30,357 nucleotides of DNA from Atribacterota bacterium (GCA_030668465.1 DAOUTX010000001.1:1-30357), one strand, 5' to 3'. Counted from the stretch's first letter, positions 15,381-23,568 are shown. Translations and numbers: made by a program. Notes: a model not told the origin generated them from the sequence alone.

Positions 15381-15978
15381 ATATTTCTAATATTTCCGGT
15401 CTAACTTTCCTCAAGAATCCTATACAAAACACAGTTAATGCTCCTTCTAAAATCATCACCGGCAGATGGGCAATTAGCGCCAATTTAGCTACCTGTATAA
15501 AAGGTTCTCCGGTAAAGACCAGAGCAACTGCCACCATTGTTCCGCTTAATAATACCGCCAAAAATCCACAAACAAAGGCCAGGGTTAGGGCAATAAAATT
15601 ATTCTCACTTCTAACTCCCCGATTAAATAGATAGAAACAGATAATTGCCGGAAAAGCCATATTTAAAGTATTTACTCCCAAGGTGGTGATGCCTCCAATT
15701 TGAAATAGTACTCCTTGGAAGGCAAGGGCAACTAATATCGCCGGAAAGGCGGACCAACCTAATAATAGCCCTATAATCCCATTTAGAATTAAGTGTACAC
15801 TTGATGGACCTAAAGGAACATGAATTAAAGAAGCCACGAAAAAAACAGAAGATAAAATGGCTACTTTAGGCACTTCTTTATGTTCCATCTTTTTTAAGCT
15901 ATATCCTACTGCTGTAGCAGTTAATCCTGCACCCGTAACTAATACAGGCGCAGATAGTATCCCTTCTGAAATATGCAT
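15379..15978 (-). CDS. nikM: Nickel ECF transporter substrate-binding membrane protein NikM (CbiM family)
   Basis: 199 residues, mostly membrane helices. The protein begins MHISEG, the invariant Met1-His2 start of CbiM/NikM, where the amino group and His2 bind the metal. The second metal site is LIHVPLGPSSVHLILNG (51-67) with H53 and H62, and a glycine-rich helix GIIGLLLGWSAFPAIL follows. No CbiN-like fusion is present; NikL is a separate gene. The ATG has AAGGG upstream, 21 bases after the nikK stop. The nickel preference is inferred from the cluster (NikK, NikL, NikR). Confidence 0.95.
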   Translation of the reverse strand: MHISEGILSAPVLVTGAGLTATAVGYSLKKMEHKEVPKVAILSSVFFVASLIHVPLGPSSVHLILNGIIGLLLGWSAFPAILVALAFQGVLFQIGGITTLGVNTLNMAFPAIICFYLFNRGVRSENNFIALTLAFVCGFLAVLLSGTMVAVALVFTGEPFIQVAKLALIAHLPVMILEGALTVFCIGFLRKVRPEILEI

Positions 15979-15999
15979 AAAGTATTTCCCTTCTACTAT

Positions 16000-16785
16000 T
16001 TATTCCATATTATGAGTTTTGACCCAGAGCACTGCCCCTATTTCTATCGATTTCTCTTCTCCATCATGCTTTATTTTTTCTTCATCTTCATTAAGAGCAG
16101 CAAATCCCCACCAACCTGCTTTGGGCATGGCATAGGTAAATACACCATTCTGGTCAGCTTTGATCACCTGGGTAATCATAGGGTCAGCAGGCCATTTAAC
16201 CTTACCATCTTGATTGTAATACTCTACTTCTACTTCTGCATAGGGCACTGCTTCCCCCTTAACTTTTACAATCCCTTGAAAAACATTTCCTGTCCAGATA
16301 CCATACGGCCGAGTCAAGGGAATAATCTCAGTCTTCAGTCCTACCTCTTCATCCCAGCCCACTTCCAACCCGAGGGTATTTACAACCACCTTAGTATAGT
16401 GAATGATAAAACAATCCTCTGCAGGTTCCCAATAGGGTTGAGGTTCGACATAAAAGATTTGGTCACCCGGACGTTTTATCTGATAATTAGCCTCCCAGGT
16501 AGTGCAATTGTTAATCTTTTTCACTTGAAGTATGTTCAGTAAATCAATTTTCTTACCCTGAATCAATACTCCAAATTGCACTGGTTTATCCATATCCATA
16601 TAATCCCCTTCCATGGGATGAATAAATTGTACTTTTAAAGTAATGCTTTTATTATCATCCTGGGTGATCATATCATCAGAGGGGATTATCATCCCGAAAT
16701 GAGCATTGGCTACAATCATGCTCCCAAATAAAAATACTGCCACTAAACTAAAAATTAAAAACGCTTTTAATTTTAAATCCTTCAC
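16000..16785 (-). CDS. nikK: Nickel transporter periplasmic-type component NikK (DUF4198)
   Basis: 261 residues starting at GTG seven bases after AGGAGG. The signal peptide (1-28) ends VANA, giving a mature start HFGMIIPS, which is the hallmark of DUF4198 proteins. The family consensus follows: FIHPMEGDYMDMDKP, YVEPQPYWEPAEDCFIIHYTK, LGLEVGWDEEVG, IIPLTRPYGIWTGNVFQG, and a C-terminal carboxypeptidase-regulatory-like part with AGWWGFAAL. The GxWxG and paired WE motifs are typical. It is the first gene of nikKMLQO and probably presents nickel to NikM from outside; histidines and acidic residues near the mature start could bind the metal. It has no lipobox, so it is secreted or tethered by its partners. 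Confidence 0.9.
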   Translation of the reverse strand: MKDLKLKAFLIFSLVAVFLFGSMIVANAHFGMIIPSDDMITQDDNKSITLKVQFIHPMEGDYMDMDKPVQFGVLIQGKKIDLLNILQVKKINNCTTWEANYQIKRPGDQIFYVEPQPYWEPAEDCFIIHYTKVVVNTLGLEVGWDEEVGLKTEIIPLTRPYGIWTGNVFQGIVKVKGEAVPYAEVEVEYYNQDGKVKWPADPMITQVIKADQNGVFTYAMPKAGWWGFAALNEDEEKIKHDGEEKSIEIGAVLWVKTHNME

Positions 16786-16828
16786 GCCTTTCCTCCTGGA
16801 TAATTTAATTCGCCAATTAATTTTAGTT

Positions 16829-17067
16829 AACTAGTTAGTTGGTTACATGGTTAATTAGTTAATTAGTAAGTTTTGCAATGGGTAATATGTTATAAGTAAC
16901 CAGTTTTAAACTCAAAACATAAACTTGTACTAATATTTCTATTCATTAAATTTAATACTATCCGCTTTTAAAATGTTTTTAGGTAAATCCCATTAATATG
17001 GTAAAAACAGGTTTTGCCCAAAGGTTTCAATTTTTAACCAGATAACCAAGTAACTAACTAACCGATT
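16829..17067. repeat. MITE-like inverted repeat pair
   Basis: A 34-base arm at 16829-16862 (start AACTAGTTAGTTGG) matches the complement of 17034-17067 at 26 of 34 positions. The 171 bases between are non-coding. The arms are made of GTTA/TTAG words that recur near 11986-12025, so part of the likeness is low complexity. Confidence 0.45.
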
Positions 17068-17112
17068 AACTATTCACTATATACTATTTTCATTTTCGTG
17101 CTACGCATAAGG

Positions 17113-17138
17113 TAAAAAAAATTGAGGCTTTCAACCTC
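17113..17138 (-). terminator. Likely Rho-independent terminator of nikR
   Basis: On the minus strand GAGGT-TGAAA-GCCTC (17138-17124; five pairs, one G-T) is followed two bases later by eight T (17121-17114). It lies 57 bases after the nikR stop. The stem is short, so termination may be partial. Confidence 0.55.
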
Positions 17139-17194
17139 TCTATTGTAATTTAGATCTGAAAACTGTTAACCGAAAACTGAAAACTATTCTCTTT

Positions 17195-17611
17195 TTATAC
17201 TAACTCTTTCCCGGTAGTAGCTATAGATAAAGATCCGTATTTTACCCCTTTAGTCGCTCTTAATTTATCAGCCAGTTCTCTCACCTCTGTCGGCTTCCCT
17301 CTTACCACTATTATCTCCAAACAATTATCGTGGTCTAAGTGAATGTGCTGACTGGAGATAATTAATGTGTGAAAATCATGCTGGATATCGGTTAAGATAT
17401 TTACTAATTCCCTTTTATGGTGGTCAAAGACCAAGGTAATTGCTCCCGCAACTTCCTTTCCTTCTATCCATTCTCTCTTAACTAAATTCTCCCTAATTAA
17501 ATCTCTAATTGCCTCCGAGCGGTTAGGATATTTTTTCTCTTTGATGAGTATATCAAATTTTTCTAAAAGCTCTTTTTCTAATGATACTCCAAAACGGACT
17601 ATTTCAGACAT
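17195..17611 (-). CDS. nikR: Nickel-responsive regulator NikR
   Basis: 138 residues, the usual length. It has an N-terminal ribbon-helix-helix (VRFGVSLEKELLEKFD, YPNRSEAIRDLIRENL) and a C-terminal ACT-like nickel domain. The four ligands of the high-affinity square-planar nickel site are all present: H78, H89, H91 and C97 (ISSQHIHLDHDNCLE), each two positions after the E. coli ligand. It binds DNA when loaded with nickel and normally represses nickel import. It is encoded upstream of nikKMLQO on the same strand with its own terminator between, so it is probably a separate unit. This gene is the main reason to call the importer a nickel system. Confidence 0.95.
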   Translation of the reverse strand: MSEIVRFGVSLEKELLEKFDILIKEKKYPNRSEAIRDLIRENLVKREWIEGKEVAGAITLVFDHHKRELVNILTDIQHDFHTLIISSQHIHLDHDNCLEIIVVRGKPTEVRELADKLRATKGVKYGSLSIATTGKELV

Positions 17612-17754
17612 TAATCCTTACCTTTGTAAGTATATTGTTACTATTTTAAAAATAATAACACGATAACTCTGCCCTGTCAAAAATTTTATTTATAATTTTT
17701 TTCCAATCTTTCCTTTTATTTTTATCTCTTAAAAACCTAAAATCTTCCTATGGC

Positions 17755-18324
17755 TTAATCGAGAATAATCTCCTCAAGAGTTCTTTTAGGTACATGGTGG
17801 ACTCCCTGACTATCCCGCCAGTACTTGATATCTCCCTCAGGCCCAACAGTTTCAAGCACCACCTTCTCCCTGGGTTTACCAACAGCCAATACATATAGAA
17901 TCTCATATCTTTCCCCAATTTTTAAGGCAGCCCCCAGCTCTTCTTTTTTCACCGATCCAAATATACACCCACCCAATCCTATTTCGGTTGCTCCTAAAAG
18001 AATACTTTGGGCGGCAATACCCGGGTCACACCAATAGTTTTTACTGATTTCTGTATCAAATAGCATAATGATATAGGCAGAAGGTCTTTCTCCTTCACCA
18101 GGACCAGGCCAATCCTTTAAATAACCTGCCCAGGTTAAAACAGGAAAGATTAATTCATTTTTATCCTTCTCACAAGATAAGATATATTTTAAAGGTTGTT
18201 TGTTAGAAGTTGAAGCTGAAAGTCTGGCTAAATCTACTAACTCTTCTAAGGTCTTCCGCTCAATTATAAAATCTTCGTAAAACCTCCGGTAACTTCTGTT
18301 CTTTTTAATTAAGCCCTTAATCAT
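17755..18324 (-). CDS. Nitroreductase-family FMN oxidoreductase
   Basis: 189 residues, single nitroreductase fold. FMN-binding features are the N-terminal RSYRRF (11-16), the SASTSNKQPLKYIL segment (about 37-50), the central LLGATEIGLGGCIFGSVK and VLAVGKPREKVVLE. Substrate cannot be told; members reduce nitro groups, quinones or flavins, and some act in dehalogenation or cofactor synthesis. A short acidic-aromatic loop LKDWPGPGEGERP is inserted where others vary. ATG follows AAGGGAG. It lies 143 bases upstream of nikR on the same strand and borders the insertion sequence relics at 18360. No functional link to nickel is evident. Confidence 0.88.
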   Translation of the reverse strand: MIKGLIKKNRSYRRFYEDFIIERKTLEELVDLARLSASTSNKQPLKYILSCEKDKNELIFPVLTWAGYLKDWPGPGEGERPSAYIIMLFDTEISKNYWCDPGIAAQSILLGATEIGLGGCIFGSVKKEELGAALKIGERYEILYVLAVGKPREKVVLETVGPEGDIKYWRDSQGVHHVPKRTLEEIILD

Positions 18325-18359
18325 AAATATTCTCCCTTCTTTATAAATACAATCATTAT

Positions 18360-18407
18360 CCTGGTGTAAAATTTACACTTCCCTGGTGGAAAAATTCCAC
18401 ACTGACA
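18360..18407 (-). mobile_element. Relic of an IS21-like element end
   Basis: Read on the minus strand the segment begins TGTCAGTGTGGAA (18407) and contains two tandem 22-base units, each with a palindrome: GTGTAAA-A-TTTACAC (18364-18378) and GTGGAA-AAA-TTCCAC (18386-18400), both preceded by CCTGG. A TGTCAG end followed by repeated palindromic units is typical of IS21-family termini. No istA or istB follows. Confidence 0.45.
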
Positions 18408-18470
18408 ATAACAATATTTGAGTGTAATTTTTATCAAGCTTGGGTTCAATTTGCAAATGCAACACTTTAC

Positions 18471-18489
18471 TTTGGTATAATATACCAAA
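18471..18489. promoter_or_regulatory. Palindrome over a -10 box in front of the transposase relic
   Basis: TTTGGTATA-A-TATACCAAA is a perfect 19-base palindrome. It contains TATAAT (18476-18481), which with TTGCAA at 18451 could be a plus-strand promoter, although a 19-base spacer is long. It may be an operator or part of the element end. Confidence 0.45.
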
Positions 18490-18504
18490 AGAAAGGAGTT
18501 GCAT

Positions 18505-18672
18505 ATGGCTCATTGTTCTCAGTTAAGTATTAATGAACGTAAAGAGATCAGACTTGGATTAGCCAAAGGGTTCAGTAAAAACTGTATTGCGCTATCTCTT
18601 GGCCGATCATCTCTAGTACAATCTGTCGCATGTGGGTATCTGCTTAAGCAGATACCCACATTAATTAATTAG
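18505..18672 (+). pseudogene. IS30-like transposase fragment (N-terminus only)
   Basis: Plus-strand ORF of 55 codons with a good AAAGGAG site seven bases before the ATG. Residues 6-36 read QLSINERKEIRLGLAKGFSKNCIALSLGRSS in pieces that match the first helix-turn-helix of IS30-family transposases (LT..ER..I...L..G.S...IA..LGRS). The match stops after LGRSS, where the family continues STI.RE; the rest runs through a 30-base palindrome and ends at a TAG inside the stop region of the opposite-strand sugar-binding gene. The DDE catalytic domain is missing, so it cannot transpose. It is the only plus-strand gene-like feature in the window. Confidence 0.6.
18631..18660. terminator. 30-base perfect palindrome, likely 3' stem-loop of the sugar-binding gene
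   Basis: TGTGGGTATCTGCTT and its exact complement, 15-base arms without spacer. It lies eight bases after the stop of the minus-strand sugar-binding gene, the place of a 3' stem-loop, but no T-tract follows on either strand. It may protect the mRNA end or terminate weakly. Confidence 0.5.
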
Positions 18673-19706
18673 TATTTCTTTGATGGAGCCGGGAATAATG
18701 TTTCTGGTTTTTGTAAGAATTCAAGCACATTCGACTTATCGGTTACGACACTTGGAGTCTCAACAAATCCGCCCTTGAATTTGCCTGTTAAACCATCATA
18801 TGCTACCTGCATTGCAATTAGACCCATTACATATGGGGTGGTGTTGGCTGTAGCAGTAATGTTGCCATTGTAAATTTCTTCGAGGCATGCGGTATCACCG
18901 TCATTGCCGAGGAATATAATGTCAGTACGACCGAGTGATTCAGCTGCCTTTTGAGCTCCCATTATTTCATAGTCATTACCGGCAGCCATAAGGTTTATCT
19001 CAGGATGAGCCTGAAGCATATCCATGGCAGCTGTATTGCCGCCCTCTACATTCCATTTACCGTCCAATCTGGATACGACTTCAAAGTTGGCAGCGCCTTT
19101 GATTCCCTCAAGAAAGCCTTCTGACCTCTCAGTAGCATGCCAGCCCGGTTGGCCTAAAATCAATCCGACTTTTGTCTCAGCGCCATTCATCAACTTAACT
19201 GCATATTCACCAATTGGTTTTTGAGCCTTTCTCTGTACGTAACCAACAACACCGTGTATATTAGTTGGGAATAGCAGTATATCCGAATTAACAATTATTA
19301 CTTCGATACCCTTTTCTACAGCCTGTTTTACCAATGGTGCCGCCGCATGTTCATCGTGTGTAGAAAAGATAATGGCGTTTACGTCCTGAGTAATAACGTC
19401 CTGGAGCATATTCATTTGACCGTTGATGTCCGCGCCGCTTTGCGGTGCGAGCATAGAGAATTCAACATTGAGTTCCTTTGCGAGCGATTTAATACCTGCG
19501 CCGATAGCCATGTAGTAGTTAAACTCAGTTGCGGGTGGCATATAGATTAACTTCATTGTGCCGCCGGTTTTGATATTATCAAAAGTTGCCTGTGCTTCAA
19601 TCGGAACAGGCGCAACATATTCAACAGCTCCGGCTACAAGAAAAAATACTCCTATCATTGATATACTCATAATCAATACAAATGTCCATAACAATATTTT
19701 TTTCAT
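18669..19706 (-). CDS. Sugar-binding protein of CUT2 transporter 1
   Basis: 345 residues from the ATG eight bases after AAAGGAGG; a longer reading (20 residues more) would put a charged stretch before the signal peptide. The signal is MKKILLWTFVLIMSISMIGVFF, with no lipobox. The rest is a type I periplasmic binding protein (Peripla_BP_4): GAGIKSLAKELNVEF, DVITQDVNAIIFSTHDE, the hinge region VGLILGQPGWHATERSEGFLEGIKG and GNDGDTACLEEIYNGNITATANTTPYVMG. It resembles ribose/rhamnose/xylitol-type binders. It is the last gene after ATPase 1 and permease 1, with a 216-base gap before it that has its own strong ribosome site. Substrate unknown. Base composition looks more G+C-rich than in copA or the ABC genes on the left. 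Confidence 0.9.
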   Translation of the reverse strand: MKKILLWTFVLIMSISMIGVFFLVAGAVEYVAPVPIEAQATFDNIKTGGTMKLIYMPPATEFNYYMAIGAGIKSLAKELNVEFSMLAPQSGADINGQMNMLQDVITQDVNAIIFSTHDEHAAAPLVKQAVEKGIEVIIVNSDILLFPTNIHGVVGYVQRKAQKPIGEYAVKLMNGAETKVGLILGQPGWHATERSEGFLEGIKGAANFEVVSRLDGKWNVEGGNTAAMDMLQAHPEINLMAAGNDYEIMGAQKAAESLGRTDIIFLGNDGDTACLEEIYNGNITATANTTPYVMGLIAMQVAYDGLTGKFKGGFVETPSVVTDKSNVLEFLQKPETLFPAPSKKY

Positions 19707-19922
19707 TTCAAATTTCCTCCTTTTAAAATTCTTAATTACAAAAAATACATATGATTGTTTCTGCAAATCACCTCCTACTGTAATAATGTTGTTAATGCTT
19801 CACTTTTTCTTTTTATCTTCCCTCCTTCTTTTATTGTGAATGATTACTCGCAAATACGAATCGTTATCATATGGATGTCTGTTTTATATCTTAATATACG
19901 ACCAATTGATTTAGGCCTAATG

Positions 19923-20912
19923 TCAAGCTTCTTTTCCAAAATATTTTTTGAATAGTTCTGCTACCTCAGTTTTCCACATGTCTATTAGCACTGCAATCAG
20001 TATTATAATTCCAATTGTAATGCTTTGCATTGATGTCGGTACCGCGTTTAAGTTCAGTCCATTTTGTACTATTATTATTATCAGTGCTCCAAGTAGAGTA
20101 TTAATTATATTTCCGCGACCGCCCAATAGGCTTGCTCCACCAATAACTGCTGCCGCAATTGCAGATAATTCCATTCCTGAGCCATAGTTTGGAGAACCGG
20201 AGTTCAGGCGTGATGCCATTAGAATAGAGGCAACGCCCGCCATTGCACCTGCTATTACAAAAGTTGTGAATTTTACTTTCTTTACATTGATACCCGAAAG
20301 TTTTGCGGCGATTTCATTTCCGCCTACAGCATATATCTCCCTGCCTAACTTTGAGTAATTCATATACAGAGCAAAAAAGATATAAAATATAGCTATATAG
20401 ATTAAGGGTAGCGGAATTATACCGAACAGTTTGCCGTAGAAAAACACCTCAAAATTTCCAGCGATCGAGAATATTGGAGATCCATTGTTAAACAGGAAGG
20501 CTACGCCTTTGAATATGCTTAAGCCTGCCAGAGTTGCTACAAAGGGGGGTACTTTCAAATACGCGCTAAATAGACCGTTAAAAGCGCCAAGTATTGCGCC
20601 CAGTATCACGGCAAATAACAGACCGGCTATCACCGGCCACCCTTCAAATTTTATAAGAGTAGCCATTGCCATTGTGATAAGCGCAATCATAGAACCTATG
20701 GAAAGATCTATGCCACCTGTGAAAATAACAAGTGTTGAGCCGATTGCCATAAGAGCTGTTATGGAGACAGCGAGGCTCAGATTGTTGAGATTGCCTAAAT
20801 TCCAGAACCTATCAGTAGTAAATCCAACTATTACCGCTACTAAAATTGCCGCAATAAGCGGGCCGGCAAAACCTGAGACTCTAATACCTTTCTTTTTTAA
20901 TTTTGTACCCAT
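19923..20912 (-). CDS. Permease of CUT2 transporter 1 (RbsC family)
   Basis: 329 residues with eight to ten hydrophobic segments and RbsC-family signatures: FTGGIDLSIGSMIAL (about 63-77), KVPPFVATLAGLSIFKG, the EIYAVGGNEIAAKLSGINVKKVKF coupling region and ELSAIAAAVIGGASLLGGRGN. It forms the membrane channel of a sugar importer. It begins 41 bases after the ATPase gene; the ribosome site is weak (AAGGT). The binding protein gene follows. Confidence 0.93.
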   Translation of the reverse strand: MGTKLKKKGIRVSGFAGPLIAAILVAVIVGFTTDRFWNLGNLNNLSLAVSITALMAIGSTLVIFTGGIDLSIGSMIALITMAMATLIKFEGWPVIAGLLFAVILGAILGAFNGLFSAYLKVPPFVATLAGLSIFKGVAFLFNNGSPIFSIAGNFEVFFYGKLFGIIPLPLIYIAIFYIFFALYMNYSKLGREIYAVGGNEIAAKLSGINVKKVKFTTFVIAGAMAGVASILMASRLNSGSPNYGSGMELSAIAAAVIGGASLLGGRGNIINTLLGALIIIIVQNGLNLNAVPTSMQSITIGIIILIAVLIDMWKTEVAELFKKYFGKEA

Positions 20913-20952
20913 AAGTATTACCTTACTGTGTGTTTTATGATTCTAAATAAAA

Positions 20953-22437
20953 CTAATTAGTATTATTTTTTTCGCCTGCATCCCTTGCATCTACAATACT
21001 CGTGATTTTACCGAATTTAAGGTTGCCAATAGTATCGCTCATTGACAACAGTTCAAGATGGTCAGAACTTATAAGCAATACGCCTTTTCCTGCAGCCGTA
21101 AATTTGTTGATAAGATTATAAATCTCTATTCGTGAGCCTACGTCAATACCCTGAGTAGGTTCATCCATAATAAAGAAATCCGCTTCTGCAAACAGCCAAC
21201 GCGATATTACAACTTTCTGCTGGTTGCCACCTGAAAGGAAGCTTACAAATTTGTATTCTAACGGAGGTTCGATTACAAGCTGCTTATTGCTTTCGTCGTA
21301 TGTCTTTAATTCTTTTTTTAAATCTAAAATGTGCAGTTTCTTGGATTTGAACAATTTTTTGATTCTGGCAGTGGTTGAGTTTTTGGGTCCATTAAAATTT
21401 AAGAACAATCCATCTGTTTTACGATTTTCGGTGATGTATGCTATCCTGGCCTCGATCGCCTGCTGCGGATTATTAAATTTTACTTCCTTCCCCTTGAAAT
21501 AAATCTTGCCACCGGTTACTTTGTCAACACCAAACAATGCGCGCGCAATTTCTGTACGGCCAGAACCAAGCAAACCCATAAGGCCGAACACTTCACCTTT
21601 CCTGACTTCAAAACTGACGCCGTTAACACCGATTTCGGTTGTAAGGTTTTCAACTTTTAAAATAACCTCGTCTTGAACGTTGCGTTGCTTTGGATAATGC
21701 TCAGTGATCTGCCGCCCAGACATCATCTTAACTATTTTGTCCATAGTAATTTCAGAAATATCTACAATCCCGACGAGCATACCGTTTTTTAGCACAGCAA
21801 TGCGGTCAACAAACTTCATAATTGTATCAATCCGGTGTGAAATATAAATTATTGTATGCCCAGTGGAAGCTAACTTTCGTAATAGTTTATGAAGTCGCTT
21901 GATCTCTGGCGTTGTTAGAGCAGTAGTAGGCTCGTCAAGTATCATTAGACTGCCATTTGCTGTATAACCCTTGGTAATTTCAACAAGTTGCTGCTCCGCA
22001 ACCGAAAGATTGCATATTATCGCGTTCTCGTCTATGTCGATTTGCATGGTATCGAGTATCGACCTTGTCTTTTCATGCATTGTACGCCAGTCCACGAATC
22101 CCTTTTTATCCTTTAAAAGTCTGCCAAGAAATATGTTCTCGGTAACAGTTAGTGTCGGAACAAGTGAAAACTCCTGATAGACGGTAGACACTCCAAGCTT
22201 TTGGGACACCGCCGAATTTATTATTTTAACAGATTTGCCCTGACAGTAAAATTCACCCTTTTGAGGTTGGTTGATTCCGGACAAACATTTGATAAGCGTG
22301 GATTTCCCGCTGCCATTTTCGCCAATCAGGCCAATAATTTCACCCTTATATATGTCAAGAGAAACATCGTTCAATGCAATAACCCCGGGGAAACGCATCG
22401 TAATATTTTTGAGTTGCCAGAATACTTCAACTTCCAT
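20953..22437 (-). CDS. Double ATPase of CUT2 transporter 1 (RbsA/MglA type)
   Basis: About 494 residues from the ATG that follows AAGGAG; the longer open frame (23 residues more) has no ribosome site and no similarity. Two ATPase domains. The first has Walker A GENGSGKST (39-47), signature LSVAEQQ (144-150) and Walker B LMILDEPT (164-171). The second has a degenerate Walker A GLLGSGRTE (about 289-297) but a full LSGGNQQKV signature and IMDEPTQGIDVGS. That division is normal for CUT2 ATPases. First gene of the transporter 1 set, 115 bases after the VOC gene. Confidence 0.93.
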   Translation of the reverse strand: MEVEVFWQLKNITMRFPGVIALNDVSLDIYKGEIIGLIGENGSGKSTLIKCLSGINQPQKGEFYCQGKSVKIINSAVSQKLGVSTVYQEFSLVPTLTVTENIFLGRLLKDKKGFVDWRTMHEKTRSILDTMQIDIDENAIICNLSVAEQQLVEITKGYTANGSLMILDEPTTALTTPEIKRLHKLLRKLASTGHTIIYISHRIDTIMKFVDRIAVLKNGMLVGIVDISEITMDKIVKMMSGRQITEHYPKQRNVQDEVILKVENLTTEIGVNGVSFEVRKGEVFGLMGLLGSGRTEIARALFGVDKVTGGKIYFKGKEVKFNNPQQAIEARIAYITENRKTDGLFLNFNGPKNSTTARIKKLFKSKKLHILDLKKELKTYDESNKQLVIEPPLEYKFVSFLSGGNQQKVVISRWLFAEADFFIMDEPTQGIDVGSRIEIYNLINKFTAAGKGVLLISSDHLELLSMSDTIGNLKFGKITSIVDARDAGEKNNTN

Positions 22438-22552
22438 AGGAATGAACTCCTTCTTTAAATGCCTGTACATATATAAAATAGATATTTCTATATGCGATAA
22501 AAACACTTATTATATAGGAAATAATAAAATCAATATAATTTTTTTTAAAAAA

Positions 22553-23050
22553 TTATTCTGTATATGCACCGGAAGAATATGTAAGTTCATAACTATGGCT
22601 GTATACTTCGAAAATTATACCAAACGGGTCTTCCACGTAACACATTCTATAAGGTTTTTCCCCTTTGTAATAGTATCTGATAGGCATTCTTTGTTTGCCT
22701 CCGAGGTCTACGATTTTCTTTACAAGACCTTCAACATCGGGATCTTTTACACAAAAGTGAAATATCCCGGTTTTCCAATATTTGAATTCGCTTTCTACTG
22801 GTTCGTTATTCGGAAATTCAAAAATCTCAACACCAATAGCATCGCCAGTTGACATGTGGGCAATCCTGAATTTTGACCAGTTTTCGCCGAATACGTCGTT
22901 GCACATTATACCGATGTCTGAGTCGTCTTTTTCAATCTTGGTGGGTGGCATGATAATATACCAACCCATTACTTCGCTATAAAACTTTACAGCCTTGTCT
23001 AAGTCAGGGACTGATATTCCTAAATGTGAAAATACTCTTGGATATGTCAT
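22553..23050 (-). CDS. VOC-fold (glyoxalase/bleomycin resistance/dioxygenase) protein
   Basis: 165 residues with two VOC half-modules. FSHLGISVPDLDKAVKFYSEVMGW (7-30) gives the first metal histidine (H9), GIFHFCVKDPDVEGLVKKI gives the second (about H93), and CYVEDPFGIIFEVYSHSYE gives the final glutamate (about E147). These are the metal ligands of glyoxalase I-like enzymes and lyases, isomerases or dioxygenases of the fold. Reaction unknown. GGAGG is well placed before the ATG. It heads the first CUT2 set, and a decayed VOC paralogue lies at 23569-23750, so the cluster once had two. It may act on the imported carbohydrate, for example as an epimerase. Confidence 0.85.
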   Translation of the reverse strand: MTYPRVFSHLGISVPDLDKAVKFYSEVMGWYIIMPPTKIEKDDSDIGIMCNDVFGENWSKFRIAHMSTGDAIGVEIFEFPNNEPVESEFKYWKTGIFHFCVKDPDVEGLVKKIVDLGGKQRMPIRYYYKGEKPYRMCYVEDPFGIIFEVYSHSYELTYSSGAYTE

Positions 23051-23125
23051 AGTGTTTTACCTCCACTTTATAACTCTTAATTTGTTAAATTAGAAAGATG
23101 AAAATCTTCTGTTTTTATATGATAC

Positions 23126-23371
23126 TTATGAAGATACCTCAACTTTTTGAAGATCTTTAATTTGAACATTTTCCAAAGTTTCATTATACTTTGGGTTATC
23201 TGGCAACAGGTGCTGTGCCTGAGTCTTTAATCTCGCAAACTCTTCTGCTAAATCTTTACCAAGCCATACAGTTGTGTATACAATACCCCGTCTTTCTTCC
23301 TGAACTGAAAGGTGAGATTTCTCATCGCCCTTTAAGAAGCCAGAGATTGGCTTTGTCTTCTTTCCATAACT
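23126..23371 (-). pseudogene. Orphan C-terminal coding fragment of unknown family
   Basis: 81 codons open on the minus strand, bounded upstream by TGA at 23374-23372 and ending in TAA at 23128-23126. There is no ATG or ribosome site. The residues look like real protein (for example KPISGFLKGDEKSHLSVQEE, then GIVYTTVWLGKDLAEEFARL and QAQHLLPDNPKYNETLE), with normal composition and a C-terminal end. I do not recognise the family. It is most likely the tail of a deleted gene of the catabolic cluster. Confidence 0.45.
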
Positions 23372-23568
23372 TCAGCAGTCTGACTATTAATAATATCAAA
23401 ATTAACTCGTTTTTTTATATCATTTTTAACCAACTTTGTAAAGTCAAATTTGAGTCTAATACATTTACAACATTGAAAAACCTTTGTTATTTAATAACTT
23501 ACTACAATATTCAATCGGAGTCAAAAAGATTCGCTTGAACAAGTTGTTTGATATCAAATAAAGAACTT

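Larger units (their letters stand above)
16786..17194. other. Intergenic region holding the nikK promoter and nikR terminator
   Basis: 409 bases without a credible gene. It contains a MITE-like inverted pair (16829-16862 and 17034-17067), the nikR terminator (17113-17138) and an imperfect dyad GGTAAAAACAGGTTTTGCC at 17000-17018 (7 of 9 pairs), which could be an operator. It does not resemble the E. coli NikR box GTATGA-N16-TCATAC, so NikR binding is only a guess. Confidence 0.5.

Noticed and set aside
15973..16542. 189-codon plus-strand ORF opposite nikK
   Set aside because: Antisense shadow of nikK, which has signal peptide and family motifs; the plus-strand product shows none.
17000..17018. 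Dyad GGTAAAAACAGGTTTTGCC as a NikR operator
   Set aside because: Symmetry is incomplete and it does not match the known E. coli box; kept only as a remark on the intergenic region.
22271..22852. 193-codon plus-strand ORF across the VOC and ATPase genes
   Set aside because: It spans two well-supported genes on the other strand and the gap between them; no ribosome site or motif.
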